A DNA stretch of 45,658 bases from an uncultured Clostridia bacterium (lineage in GTDB: Bacteria > Bacillota > Clostridia > Christensenellales > UBA1242): contig CANQRC010000004.1 of the NCBI GenBank assembly GCA_947626155.1, positions 1-45,658 on the forward strand, read 5' to 3'. Position 1 is the stretch's first letter, and every line of letters starts with the position of its first letter. The notes beneath the pieces were generated by a model. It worked only from the letters and a program-made list of their open reading frames with translations. It did no database searches and had not been told where the DNA came from. This document shows, in pieces, positions 37,627 to 45,658 of this stretch. Position numbers and translations under genes: made by a program.

Positions 37627-38250
37627 ATGGGAATTTTTGACATTTTTAAAAAGGGAATAAAACGCGCGCCAAGAGACTGGCAGTTTTACACAAAAACCTC
37701 ATCTGTGGATTTTCAAATGAAAACAAAAAGCCCTTATGAAACTTATGATGAAGAGGCTGAAAAACTTAGAATGTATGCGTTCTCAAATATGCTCTCTCAT
37801 GGCGGAAGACAGCAAGGCAAGGAAAGTTTTACTTGTGCAACCTCAAAAAAGTTGGTGCTTTATATCTATCATTTTGATGACGGAAGAAAAGATGATGCTG
37901 GCAGGTGGATTTCAAATTGGCTGATGGTGTTTTTAACGCCGGAAGAGGCAAAAAGATATACTCCAAAAGATTTTGCAGAAGAGATTTATGCCAAAAAGGC
38001 AAGTTTGGGGCTAACCTACCCAACCGGCTTTGATTTTGCAAACAAATTTTCCGTTGTTTGGGATGAAGAAAAGATTATGGAAAGCAACGACCCTCTGTTC
38101 TTAAAAAATCATAAAAAGGCACACGGCGGAAGTTTTGCAATTTCAAAGAAGACTTTTCAAAAACAAAACTTGGCTTGGCAAGCAAGCAAAAAAGAGGATG
38201 CAACTTTTCTTACAACAACTTACATTCCAGAAAAGCCAAAGAACAAATAA
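37627..38250 (+). CDS. Hypothetical protein (208 aa), probably co-transcribed with the DHH gene
   Basis: Start trimmed to MGIFDIFKKGIKRAPRDWQFY (RBS TTAGGAGATT); no family recognised. Confidence 0.7.
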   Translation: MGIFDIFKKGIKRAPRDWQFYTKTSSVDFQMKTKSPYETYDEEAEKLRMYAFSNMLSHGGRQQGKESFTCATSKKLVLYIYHFDDGRKDDAGRWISNWLMVFLTPEEAKRYTPKDFAEEIYAKKASLGLTYPTGFDFANKFSVVWDEEKIMESNDPLFLKNHKKAHGGSFAISKKTFQKQNLAWQASKKEDATFLTTTYIPEKPKNK

Positions 38251-38279
38251 AAAAGATGCAGTTTTTGCATCTTTTTTTT
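38249..38279. terminator. Bidirectional intrinsic terminator between convergent genes
   Basis: AAAAAAGATGCAGTTTTTGCATCTTTTTTTT. Confidence 0.75.
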
Positions 38280-39729
38280 ACATAAGTTTTGAACTGTCTT
38301 GCGTTTCCACGACCTTTAAGATATTTTCTTCCGTTCCGTCTTGCGCATTGAAATATATGTAATATGTTGCGCCGTCTCTTTCACAGACATATTCAAAGCA
38401 AAGCACTTGCCTGTTGTAGTCAAGAGGTGCAAGCACAAGCCTGCTGCCCTTTATCTCAAAAGAGTTGTCAATGCTTGATTTCAACTGTTCGCCGTCAAAT
38501 TTTGGCGTGGCAAGACTTCTGTTTGTGTGATTTGTAAAGTAGGCAATTGCGTCATAGCCAATCACAACTCCCTTTTCCATGTCAACTTTCACTTTTACAA
38601 GGTCAGGATACAACACAACCCCGTTTTGTGTTGGGGTGATGTTGAAAAATGCTTGCGAATTCAACATTTCGTGCCAAACAACGGCTGGCTTTTCAATCCC
38701 ATTTTCCTTTGCAAAGTCAAGCGCAATTTTTTCGGCCTGGTCAAGTTCAATGTTTTTCTCGTCACTGTCCACATTTCCGCTGATAGTCAAAATGTTTCCG
38801 CCAATTTTTGTAACTTGAACATAAAGCCTCTTTTGGTCGGAATTTTTTATTGAAAAATTGTAGGTATCAAACTTGCCCTCGGTCTGCCCCTCAAAATTTA
38901 TTGAAGAGAGGTTTTTAAAAGTCTTGTCAACTTTTTGATAGGCCTCGTCTTTGGACACTTCGCTCCCTTTAAGCCCAACAATTTTTTGATTGACCACACT
39001 GTCCGAAAATGGTCCGTCATAAATCATGGACGGATAATCAGTGTCTGTGGTCTTAATTCCAGAGAAGTTTAGCGTGAAGTCGTCAATTTCGCCGTTCGCG
39101 CGCGAAGAGGCCTCAACAATGCTATAACCCATAATGATTTTTTCAGACATTTGATTTAAATATTGTTTCATTTCGGTCAGGGATTGGTGCATTTCTTTCA
39201 GGGTTGAGATGTCGCCCTCAGTAAGCGCGCCGCCCTTTGCAAGTTTCTCCTCCAAAACTTGTGTGTAGCCCGACATTTGATTGATAAATCTCACGCTTTG
39301 CACAATGTTGTCATTCGAAAGCGGAAGCGCGGCAATATTGGCCTGCATATCCTTTGAGGCGTCCGCAATTTCGCCAAGCATTTTTGCCTGATAATTTTCA
39401 CTGCTCGACGCAAGAAGTTTGCTGATTTTCATGTCCGCGTTGTTAACATTGTCCACAAGTTCATAATAGTTTCTTTTATAAACACTGTCAAGTTGAAGGG
39501 AATATTCGTTTGCCTGCGCCTGCGTCACCCCATAAGCAATCCCAAGCCCAAGAGTGGTTGCGCCCAAAATTCCTGTGGAAATTGCAAGCCCAATCACGGC
39601 GGCTCTCATGCCTTTTTTGCCACTTTTTTCATGTTTTTGCTGATTTTTTTGCATTTTTTGCTCATTTTTAGCATAATTTTTTGAGTTTTTTTGATTTTGT
39701 TCATTATTTTTCATTTCTTTATTTTCCAT
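38278..39729 (-). CDS. ypeB: Germination protein YpeB
   Basis: Directly downstream of sleB; single N-terminal TM, YSLQLDSVYKRNYYELVDNVNNADMKISKLLASSS..., PepSY-like C-terminal segments. Confidence 0.9.
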   Translation of the reverse strand: MENKEMKNNEQNQKNSKNYAKNEQKMQKNQQKHEKSGKKGMRAAVIGLAISTGILGATTLGLGIAYGVTQAQANEYSLQLDSVYKRNYYELVDNVNNADMKISKLLASSSENYQAKMLGEIADASKDMQANIAALPLSNDNIVQSVRFINQMSGYTQVLEEKLAKGGALTEGDISTLKEMHQSLTEMKQYLNQMSEKIIMGYSIVEASSRANGEIDDFTLNFSGIKTTDTDYPSMIYDGPFSDSVVNQKIVGLKGSEVSKDEAYQKVDKTFKNLSSINFEGQTEGKFDTYNFSIKNSDQKRLYVQVTKIGGNILTISGNVDSDEKNIELDQAEKIALDFAKENGIEKPAVVWHEMLNSQAFFNITPTQNGVVLYPDLVKVKVDMEKGVVIGYDAIAYFTNHTNRSLATPKFDGEQLKSSIDNSFEIKGSRLVLAPLDYNRQVLCFEYVCERDGATYYIYFNAQDGTEENILKVVETQDSSKLM

Positions 39730-39739
39730 AACTCACCTC

Positions 39740-40414
39740 TTAAATTGCAAACACATGATGCCCAATTGTGACAACAGTTTTCTTATTGTAAATCCACTTG
39801 TTTGTTGCAGTGCCGGCGTTGTAATAGTAAAGGCAGCCATAAGTTGGGTCCCAGCCGTTCAGAGCATCACGCGCCGCATTTATTGCAGTTTGATTTGGTG
39901 TCAAATTTATCTGCCCGTCATTGACGCAGGTGAACGCCCAAGGCTGATAGATCACACCAGCAATTGTGTTTGGAAAATCTGGGCTTTTCACCCTGTTCAA
40001 TATGACCGCTGCAACCGCCACTTGCCCCGTGTAACTTTCCCCTCGCGCCTCAGCATAAACGCAGTGCGCAAGCAGGTTTAGGTCGTTGCTTGATGTTGTG
40101 CTGTTGTCAGATCCAGAAAGCGACATTCCAAGCGCCTTTGCAGTTTTTGGTCCAACAATCCCGTCAACCGCAAGCCCGTTCTTTTGCTGGAAATATCTCA
40201 CCGCTTTTCTTGTAAGATTTCCATAAATTCCGTCAACCGTGCCGGTGTAGTAGCCCCACCTTTTAAGTTTTGTCTGCACGGTTCTGGTTTGACTTGTCGT
40301 CAAGGCCTCCGCCACCTCAACATTTATGTAGTTCAGTGCAAGAACGCTCGTTCCTGCCACACCCATAAATGCGAACGCGAATGCAAAAATAAGTGAAACA
40401 ATTTTTTTCTTCAT
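39740..40414 (-). CDS. sleB: Spore cortex-lytic enzyme SleB-type cell wall hydrolase with peptidoglycan-binding domain
   Basis: LKRWGYYTGTVDGIYGNLTRKAVRYFQQKNGLAVDGIVGPKTAKALG; LLAHCVYAEARGESYTGQVAVAAVILNRVKSPDFPNTIAGVIYQ. Start trimmed to MKKKIVSLIFAF at 40414 (RBS GGAGGAA). Confidence 0.93.
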   Translation of the reverse strand: MKKKIVSLIFAFAFAFMGVAGTSVLALNYINVEVAEALTTSQTRTVQTKLKRWGYYTGTVDGIYGNLTRKAVRYFQQKNGLAVDGIVGPKTAKALGMSLSGSDNSTTSSNDLNLLAHCVYAEARGESYTGQVAVAAVILNRVKSPDFPNTIAGVIYQPWAFTCVNDGQINLTPNQTAINAARDALNGWDPTYGCLYYYNAGTATNKWIYNKKTVVTIGHHVFAI

Positions 40415-40443
40415 TCTTTTCCTCCGTTTTTTGATAAATAAAA

Positions 40444-40968
40444 TCAAATTACATTAGATAGAATATCCCAAATTCGTGATTTATACTCAAAACTTTGAAA
40501 ATTTTTTGTGGAAGTGAAGCAAACGGATGGAAAAACCACGCACCACCAATTGTCACCACCGCCCCTGCCAAGTTGAATTTTCAAACTGTCATAAACGCCC
40601 TCTTCAAAAACGTTTTCGCCATAAACGCGCGCGGGCATTTCCTCTTTCGTCAAAGTTATCTTCGCCCCATAGCCAACTTTTTTGTCTTTAAGCGCAAGAG
40701 AAACAACCTCTTCCACTTTTTCAATGTTCGCGCCAAGAAAATTTTTCACTTCGCCTCCGTCAGAAAAGTTTTCAAGTTCCTTTTCAAGATAGGTGACCAC
40801 AACATCCTTGACGAAGTATTTCACTTCCTCGTCATATGCCGAATTTGAGTTTGCCACAACATGAATTCTAACAACTTCCTCTTCTTGCGTTTTTGGCTTT
40901 TGTCCGCCAAACAAAACCACCGCCAAAACAATCAATCCAACTCCAAAAAATGAAATTACATATTTCAT
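40444..40968 (-). CDS. spoIIR: Stage II sporulation protein R
   Basis: RIHVVANSNSAYDEEVKYFVKDVVVTYLEKEL ... GYGAKITLTKEEMPARVYGENVFEEGVYDSLKIQLGRGGGDNWWCVVFPSVCF. Start trimmed to MKYVISFFGVG at 40968. Confidence 0.93.
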   Translation of the reverse strand: MKYVISFFGVGLIVLAVVLFGGQKPKTQEEEVVRIHVVANSNSAYDEEVKYFVKDVVVTYLEKELENFSDGGEVKNFLGANIEKVEEVVSLALKDKKVGYGAKITLTKEEMPARVYGENVFEEGVYDSLKIQLGRGGGDNWWCVVFPSVCFTSTKNFQSFEYKSRIWDILSNVI

Positions 40969-41008
40969 AACAACCTCTCCTGCAAACATTTTTGACAGGA
41001 AAATAATA

Positions 41009-41048
41009 AAAAAACTCAAAAATTTGGCATTTTTTTGAGTTTTTTTTG
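41009..41048 (-). terminator. Intrinsic terminator-like hairpin between the DUF3794 gene and spoIIR
   Basis: AAAAAACTCAAAAATTTGGCATTTTTTTGAGTTTTTTTT. Confidence 0.55.
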
Positions 41049-41074
41049 AAAAAATAGGGGTTTTTAAGAAGATT

Positions 41075-42586
41075 TTAGTATTTTTGATAAAACACAACAA
41101 TGTTTTCATCTTGTGCAAGCGGAAACGCAACTTCTGGATTTTGAAGCGTGATAACCTCTTCTCTGACATTCACCGTCTTTGCAATATCCCAAGCACTTTG
41201 GCCGCTCTTAGCAAACACAAGCTCAATGGCACATTCCCTCTCTGGCAACTGACCGCCTTGCTCAACATTTGAAATCACTGCGCCATATTCGTCACAGTCG
41301 CACTGCGCCCTAACTTTCACTTTTGCGTCAAAGAAGAATTCTCTTCCTTTCTTAACCGCAACATCCACATCCGTCAAAATTGCTCCCACGCAAACTCTTG
41401 CGCTATCCTCACACTGAGTTTTGTCAGAGATGACAAAAGGCACAACAATTTCCACGCTATTCAAAGAATTGGTCTCGTCATTAAGATAGATCACATTCGT
41501 TTTGGTCACACCCTCAACAAAAATTTCGCCGTCTTTAATATAAGAATTTGTCACATTCAAATTCGAGCCGCCAACAAACATAATTTTGTCAACTCTTGGC
41601 TGATTTTCATCCAAGGTCAGCGAGCCGTCAATCTTGCTTTCAAAAGCCTCGCCCTGGCACTGCCTGGTCATGTCAAAAGAGGAAGTTGTCAGTTGCAAAT
41701 CACAGTCCGTGCTATAAACATCCACTGCCACAACCACATTTTTTTGCGCATAAGCAGTCACAAGCACCTCAACTGGAACAGAAACTTTTACATTTACGCC
41801 TTTTTCGGTGTTTTCAACTTCGCATTTGACCGAGCTTCTTTTTATGCAAGCGGTCGCCTCGCAAACGCTTTCCCTTGTCACGCCTTCAAGTTCAACCTCT
41901 TCCTTAAAGTTTTCTGTCACATAAGAAGTCTCAAAGCGGTCATTTTCAGTGAGGTACAAAAGCTTTGTTATCACCTCGCCTGTCACCGAAACAAAATTCA
42001 CGCCGCTTTCAACGTCCCTCACGCTGACCTGGCTGTCGCTTGCCACAACTTTTCTAACCGGCTCTTTGATTGAGAAGTCGCTTGTGACAACAAAAGTCTC
42101 TTTTGCCTGGCCAAGCAAAGTGTTCACCAAAAGTTCGTCCTCTTTGACGCACATATTTTCGTCGCCCGTGGTGATGTTTGAAACTTCTCTGCTTCCAACC
42201 AGCACGCAAGACTGCTCGCAAGTGCAATTAAGTTTGATGTTTGAACTTGTGATGTTCTCAACAGAATAATCCTCAACGTCAACTTTTATAAACGCCTTGT
42301 CGCCAACCTGAATTTCTCCACTTTCAAACTTAGAAGAAAATGGACAAGCCGAATTGATTGTGCCAATTTCGCCATCAACCGTGAGATAAATCAGGCAGAC
42401 ATCCAAACAGCCCGTGTAATTTATCACGCCATTAAGCACCTCAACATTTTCTGGCTCGGCGCTGTGGCAAACGGACAAAATTTTGTCAATTTCCACATTC
42501 GTCTCTAGGTTGCATTCCACATTAAAAGTGCTTTTTTCCAATCGTATTTTTTTGCTGACATCAAATTTGTTTGTTTCAAAAGCCAT
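41075..42586 (-). CDS. DUF3794 (SPOCS)-LysM spore coat-associated protein, SipL-like
   Basis: Repeated SPOCS-like modules (VLNGVINYTGCLDVCLIYLTVDGEIGTINSACPFSSKFE) and C-terminal LysM-like AKSGQSAWDIAKTVNVREEVITLQNP. Start trimmed to MAFETNKFDVSKKI at 42586. Confidence 0.85.
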   Translation of the reverse strand: MAFETNKFDVSKKIRLEKSTFNVECNLETNVEIDKILSVCHSAEPENVEVLNGVINYTGCLDVCLIYLTVDGEIGTINSACPFSSKFESGEIQVGDKAFIKVDVEDYSVENITSSNIKLNCTCEQSCVLVGSREVSNITTGDENMCVKEDELLVNTLLGQAKETFVVTSDFSIKEPVRKVVASDSQVSVRDVESGVNFVSVTGEVITKLLYLTENDRFETSYVTENFKEEVELEGVTRESVCEATACIKRSSVKCEVENTEKGVNVKVSVPVEVLVTAYAQKNVVVAVDVYSTDCDLQLTTSSFDMTRQCQGEAFESKIDGSLTLDENQPRVDKIMFVGGSNLNVTNSYIKDGEIFVEGVTKTNVIYLNDETNSLNSVEIVVPFVISDKTQCEDSARVCVGAILTDVDVAVKKGREFFFDAKVKVRAQCDCDEYGAVISNVEQGGQLPERECAIELVFAKSGQSAWDIAKTVNVREEVITLQNPEVAFPLAQDENIVVFYQKY

Positions 42587-42698
42587 AAACCCCTCCAAAT
42601 TTTCTACTCATGATATAATACTTGCCCAACACAAAAGTTAGAACAAAAATTTGAATAAAGTTTAAAATGTTTGTCAAAAATTGGCATAAGGAGAGATT

Positions 42699-42929
42699 AT
42701 GAGAAAAATAAATTATGGACTTGAAGATATCAAGTTGAAAATAAAGAACCTAAAAGGGCAAAACATTCAAATGAGCATAAATAGGGGCAGAAAAAAGATT
42801 GAGTTTGTCACCGCAACAATAAAAGATGTTTATCCAAGCGTGTTTACAATAAAGACGCCCGACGAGAAACTTCAAACCTTTTCCTATTTTGACGTCCTCT
42901 GCGGAAACGTTGTCTTTTCGGATGAATAA
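42699..42929 (+). CDS. veg: Veg family protein
   Basis: IKLKIKNLKGQNIQMSINRGRKKIEFVTATIKDVYPSVFTIK. Confidence 0.92.
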   Translation: MRKINYGLEDIKLKIKNLKGQNIQMSINRGRKKIEFVTATIKDVYPSVFTIKTPDEKLQTFSYFDVLCGNVVFSDE

Positions 42930-42931
42930 GC

Positions 42932-43168
42932 TTAAAAATTTTTCGTTTGGCTAATAAATCTCAAAACAAAATCAATAACCTTTTTATCGTGTTCAACAGA
43001 ATTTTTCGTCAAAGTGGAGATTATGGAAAAATATAAATTCTTTTGTTTTTCAGATAAAGAATTTAACAGTTCGTTTTCCTTTTTTATTAAATCTTCTCGC
43101 TTTTCTCCATATTTTTCTATGGAATATTCATTATAGATTATATCTATTAAACTATTCATATACTTCAC
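42932..43168 (-). CDS. Small hypothetical protein (78 aa), divergent to the XRE regulator
   Basis: ORF with RBS (GAGGTGAAG) and promoter TTGACT-N18-TATAAT. Confidence 0.65.
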   Translation of the reverse strand: MKYMNSLIDIIYNEYSIEKYGEKREDLIKKENELLNSLSEKQKNLYFSIISTLTKNSVEHDKKVIDFVLRFISQTKNF

Positions 43169-43253
43169 CTCAACTTAATTATATACTTGTGTTACTCTTA
43201 AAGTCAACAAAAAAGTTAAGAAAAACACTAAAATTGCTCTTAGGAGAATACTT

Positions 43254-43673
43254 GTGTTTGACTTATTTTTAGAAGGTTTAAAAGAAAAAGGTAAAAGCAT
43301 ATCAGATTTAGAAAAAGATGGAGTTTTGAATAAAAACATTTTTTATGGCTTTAAAAAGTATTGCCCTTCTTTGTTAAATGCAATCAAGGTGGCAAACTAT
43401 CTTGGCTTATCTTTGGACTATATTTTGGAAAGGACTTCTGAAAATAAATTTAAAGAATACTCTTTAGACCAAATCGGGGTTTATGCCAAAATACAAGATA
43501 TAATGGATTCACAAAACCTCACACCCTATAAAGTGAGCAAAGCACTAAACATTGCCCAATCTAATTTTACAGATTGGAAAAGAGGCGCGCAGCCAAAACT
43601 ATCAACGCTTATCTCAATAGTCGATTTTCTACATTGTGATTTAGATGATGTCTTGATTCTTAAAAACAAATAA
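43254..43673 (+). CDS. XRE-family HTH protein with two HTH-like segments
   Basis: GTG start after TAGGAGAATACTT; IKVANYLGLSLDYILERT and MDSQNLTPYKVSKALNIAQSNFTDWKRGAQPKLSTLISIVDFL. Confidence 0.85.
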   Translation: MFDLFLEGLKEKGKSISDLEKDGVLNKNIFYGFKKYCPSLLNAIKVANYLGLSLDYILERTSENKFKEYSLDQIGVYAKIQDIMDSQNLTPYKVSKALNIAQSNFTDWKRGAQPKLSTLISIVDFLHCDLDDVLILKNK

Positions 43674-43700
43674 AAATAAGAGGTTGACCTCTTATTTTTT
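43672..43700 (+). terminator. Intrinsic terminator after the XRE gene
   Basis: AAAAATAAGAGG-TTGA-CCTCTTATTTTTT. Confidence 0.75.
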
Positions 43701-43740
43701 CATAAATTACTCTTTTCGTCCAACATTGCAACGGGCTTTT

Positions 43741-44356
43741 TTGTCATTCCGAGCAACGCGAAGGATCTCAATCACTTAATCACGCCCGAGATTCTTCACT
43801 CCACTCCGTTTCGCAGCGCCAACGCCCGCCAGCCCGTCAGCGAGATTGCTTCGCAATGCAGAATGACAGCACTAGGGCAGAATGACAGCGGGCGGACAAA
43901 AAACATACAGAAGAAAAGAAGAGGACATAACATCCTCTTTTTTTATAAAAAACTAATTGTCTTCGAAGCCCCACTTCGCAAGAAAGTCGAGACCAACGCC
44001 AAGCTTTCACACTTCCAAGTCCGCCATAAAATTTTGGAGAGAAAGGGTTTTGCCCTGCACAGGCGCGCCTGTTTCTATTTTTTATGTGCAAGGTGTTCAC
44101 TTGGGGCCCCCGAAAGTGCTTGCCACTTTTGGGGAAAAGGAGCGACCAAAAATTCGGGCGACGCTTTTTGACACGAAGTGGCAAAAACAAGCAATATGTG
44201 TAGGTCGCGACGCGGGCTCGCGGGAGAAACGAATTTTAGCGGCCAAACCCGAGATGTTTCGCTTCGCTCAACATGACAGCGGGCTTATGAGACAACAACA
44301 AAGACATTCCAAAACAACGGGCGGGTTGTCCGCGTTAAGAAATTCTAGTGTCCACC
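43741..44356. repeat. Mosaic intergenic repeat element, copy 2 (downstream of ppdK)
   Basis: Same ordered modules as 30421..30841; 48-nt module at 43812-43859 is the reverse complement of 30474-30521 (45/48 matches by eye). Confidence 0.75.
43919..43944. terminator. Terminator-like hairpin inside repeat copy 2
   Basis: AAGAGGACATAACATCCTCTTTTTTT. Confidence 0.6.
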
Positions 44357-44360
44357 GCGA

Positions 44361-45658
44361 TTATTTGGAGAAAAGTCCTTTTTTCTTGCGTGGATATCTG
44401 ATTGCAGCCTGTGCAGCAGCAAGACGAGCAATAGGCACACGATAAGGTGAGCAAGAAACATAGTTAAGCCCAACTCTGTGGCAGAATTCAACAGATGATG
44501 GGTCTCCGCCATGTTCGCCGCAAATTCCAAGTTTGATGTCTGGACGAGTAGATCTTCCAAGTTCAGCAGCAATGCGAACAAGTTTGCCTACGCCGTTTTG
44601 GTCAAGCCTAGCAAATGGGTCGCTTTCAAAAATCTTCTTTTCATAGTATGTGTCAAGGAACTTGCCTGCGTCATCACGAGAGAAGCCGAATGTCATTTGT
44701 GTGAGGTCATTTGTTCCAAATGAGAAGAATTCTGCATACTTAGCAATTTGGTCAGCAGTGATTGCTGCTCTTGGAATTTCAATCATAGTGCCGACTTTGT
44801 ATTTCATGTCAACTTTGTTTTCTTTCAAAACTCTGTCAGCGGTTGTTGTGACAATGTCCTTAACATACTTAAATTCAACGCTGTCGCAAGTGAGAGGAAT
44901 CATGATTTCAGGAACAACATTAAGTTTGTCTTCTTTCATAACCTCAATAGCGGCCTTGATAACAGCCTCTGTTTGCATTTCAGCAATTTCAGGATAAGTT
45001 ACTGCAAGACGAAGTCCGCGGTGACCCATCATTGGGTTGAATTCATGCAAACTATTAACAGTTGCTTTAAGCGCCTCAAAAGTCAAGCCCATTTCCTTTG
45101 CAAGAGCCTTGATTTCGGCGTCCTCGTGTGGAAGGAATTCATGAAGAGGTGGATCCAAGAAACGAATTGTAACTGGGCGACCCTTCATAGCCTTGAAGAT
45201 GCCTTTGAAGTCTTTTTGTTGCATTGGAAGAAGTTTTTTGAGCGCTTTCTTTCTTTCCTCAGTGGTTGTGGAAACAATCATTTCTCTCACTGCAGGAATT
45301 CTGTCAGCGTCAAAGAACATATGTTCTGTTCTGCAAAGTCCAACGCCCTCTGCGCCAAAGTTGAAGGCAACTTCGGTGTCGCGTGGATTATCAGCGTTTG
45401 TTCTAATCATCAAATCTCTGTATTTATCAGCCCATTCCATAATGGTTGCAAATTCGCCAGAGATTGTTGCGTCAACAGTGGCAACTTCACCGTCATAAAT
45501 CTTTCCTGTTGAGCCGTCGAAAGAGATAACGTCCCCTTCTTTATATTTCTTACCGTTAAGTGTGAAGGATTTTCCGTCATCAGCAAACTTGATTGCAGAG
45601 CAGCCTGCAACGCAGCAAGTTCCCATTCCGCGAGCGACAACTGCGGCGTGAGAAGTCA
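44361..45658 (-). CDS. ppdK: Pyruvate, phosphate dikinase, partial (N-terminus beyond window end)
   Basis: Frame continues past the ORF-track start: TSHAAVVARGMGTCCVAGC (phospho-His motif), GAEGVGLCRTEHMFF, SFGTNDLTQMTFGFSRDD, GICGEHGGDPSSVEFCHRVGLNYVSCSPYRVPIARLAAAQA. Confidence 0.96.
   Translation of the reverse strand, partial: TSHAAVVARGMGTCCVAGCSAIKFADDGKSFTLNGKKYKEGDVISFDGSTGKIYDGEVATVDATISGEFATIMEWADKYRDLMIRTNADNPRDTEVAFNFGAEGVGLCRTEHMFFDADRIPAVREMIVSTTTEERKKALKKLLPMQQKDFKGIFKAMKGRPVTIRFLDPPLHEFLPHEDAEIKALAKEMGLTFEALKATVNSLHEFNPMMGHRGLRLAVTYPEIAEMQTEAVIKAAIEVMKEDKLNVVPEIMIPLTCDSVEFKYVKDIVTTTADRVLKENKVDMKYKVGTMIEIPRAAITADQIAKYAEFFSFGTNDLTQMTFGFSRDDAGKFLDTYYEKKIFESDPFARLDQNGVGKLVRIAAELGRSTRPDIKLGICGEHGGDPSSVEFCHRVGLNYVSCSPYRVPIARLAAAQAAIRYPRKKKGLFSK

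Noticed and set aside
43837-44445. ORFs 43837-44190, 43863-44171 and 43957-44445
   Set aside because: Fall inside repeat copy 2 and run antisense into ppdK.
1-45658. CRISPR array, rRNA operon, prophage or complete IS element
   Set aside because: No regularly spaced direct repeats, rRNA-like sequence, phage structural genes or transposase ORF were recognised.

Overview
AT-rich chromosomal segment from what looks like an endospore-forming Clostridia-type Firmicute (probably an uncultured lineage). Both ends cut genes: rpoB (minus strand, C-terminus beyond base 1; missing from the ORF track because it has no stop codon in the window) and ppdK (minus strand, N-terminus beyond base 45658). Core genes recognised: rpoB, hflX, a class II aldolase, walJ-like MBL hydrolase, uvrA, uvrB, tRNA-Val(TAC), spo0A, rpsI, rplM, a membrane-anchored MurF-like ligase, an alpha/beta hydrolase, murC, spoVG, a DHH phosphoesterase, ypeB, sleB, spoIIR, a DUF3794/LysM spore protein, veg and ppdK. 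The main accessory feature is a two-gene operon immediately upstream of rpoB: a VirB4-like ATPase with an N-terminal PrgI-like membrane segment, followed 17 bp later by a 3626-aa GLUG-type lipoprotein. No other T4SS gene is visible. Other items for follow-up: Spo0A has Glu at the phospho-acceptor Asp position, with two 0A-box-like sites exactly 20 bp apart upstream; RpoB carries Gln at the position of E. coli His526; two 54-nt copies of a structured repeat with a tRNA-Val-like acceptor stem lie downstream of tRNA-Val; and a mosaic intergenic repeat family occurs after rpsI and ppdK with one 48-nt module inverted between copies. All homology calls are from reading protein motifs; no database search was run.
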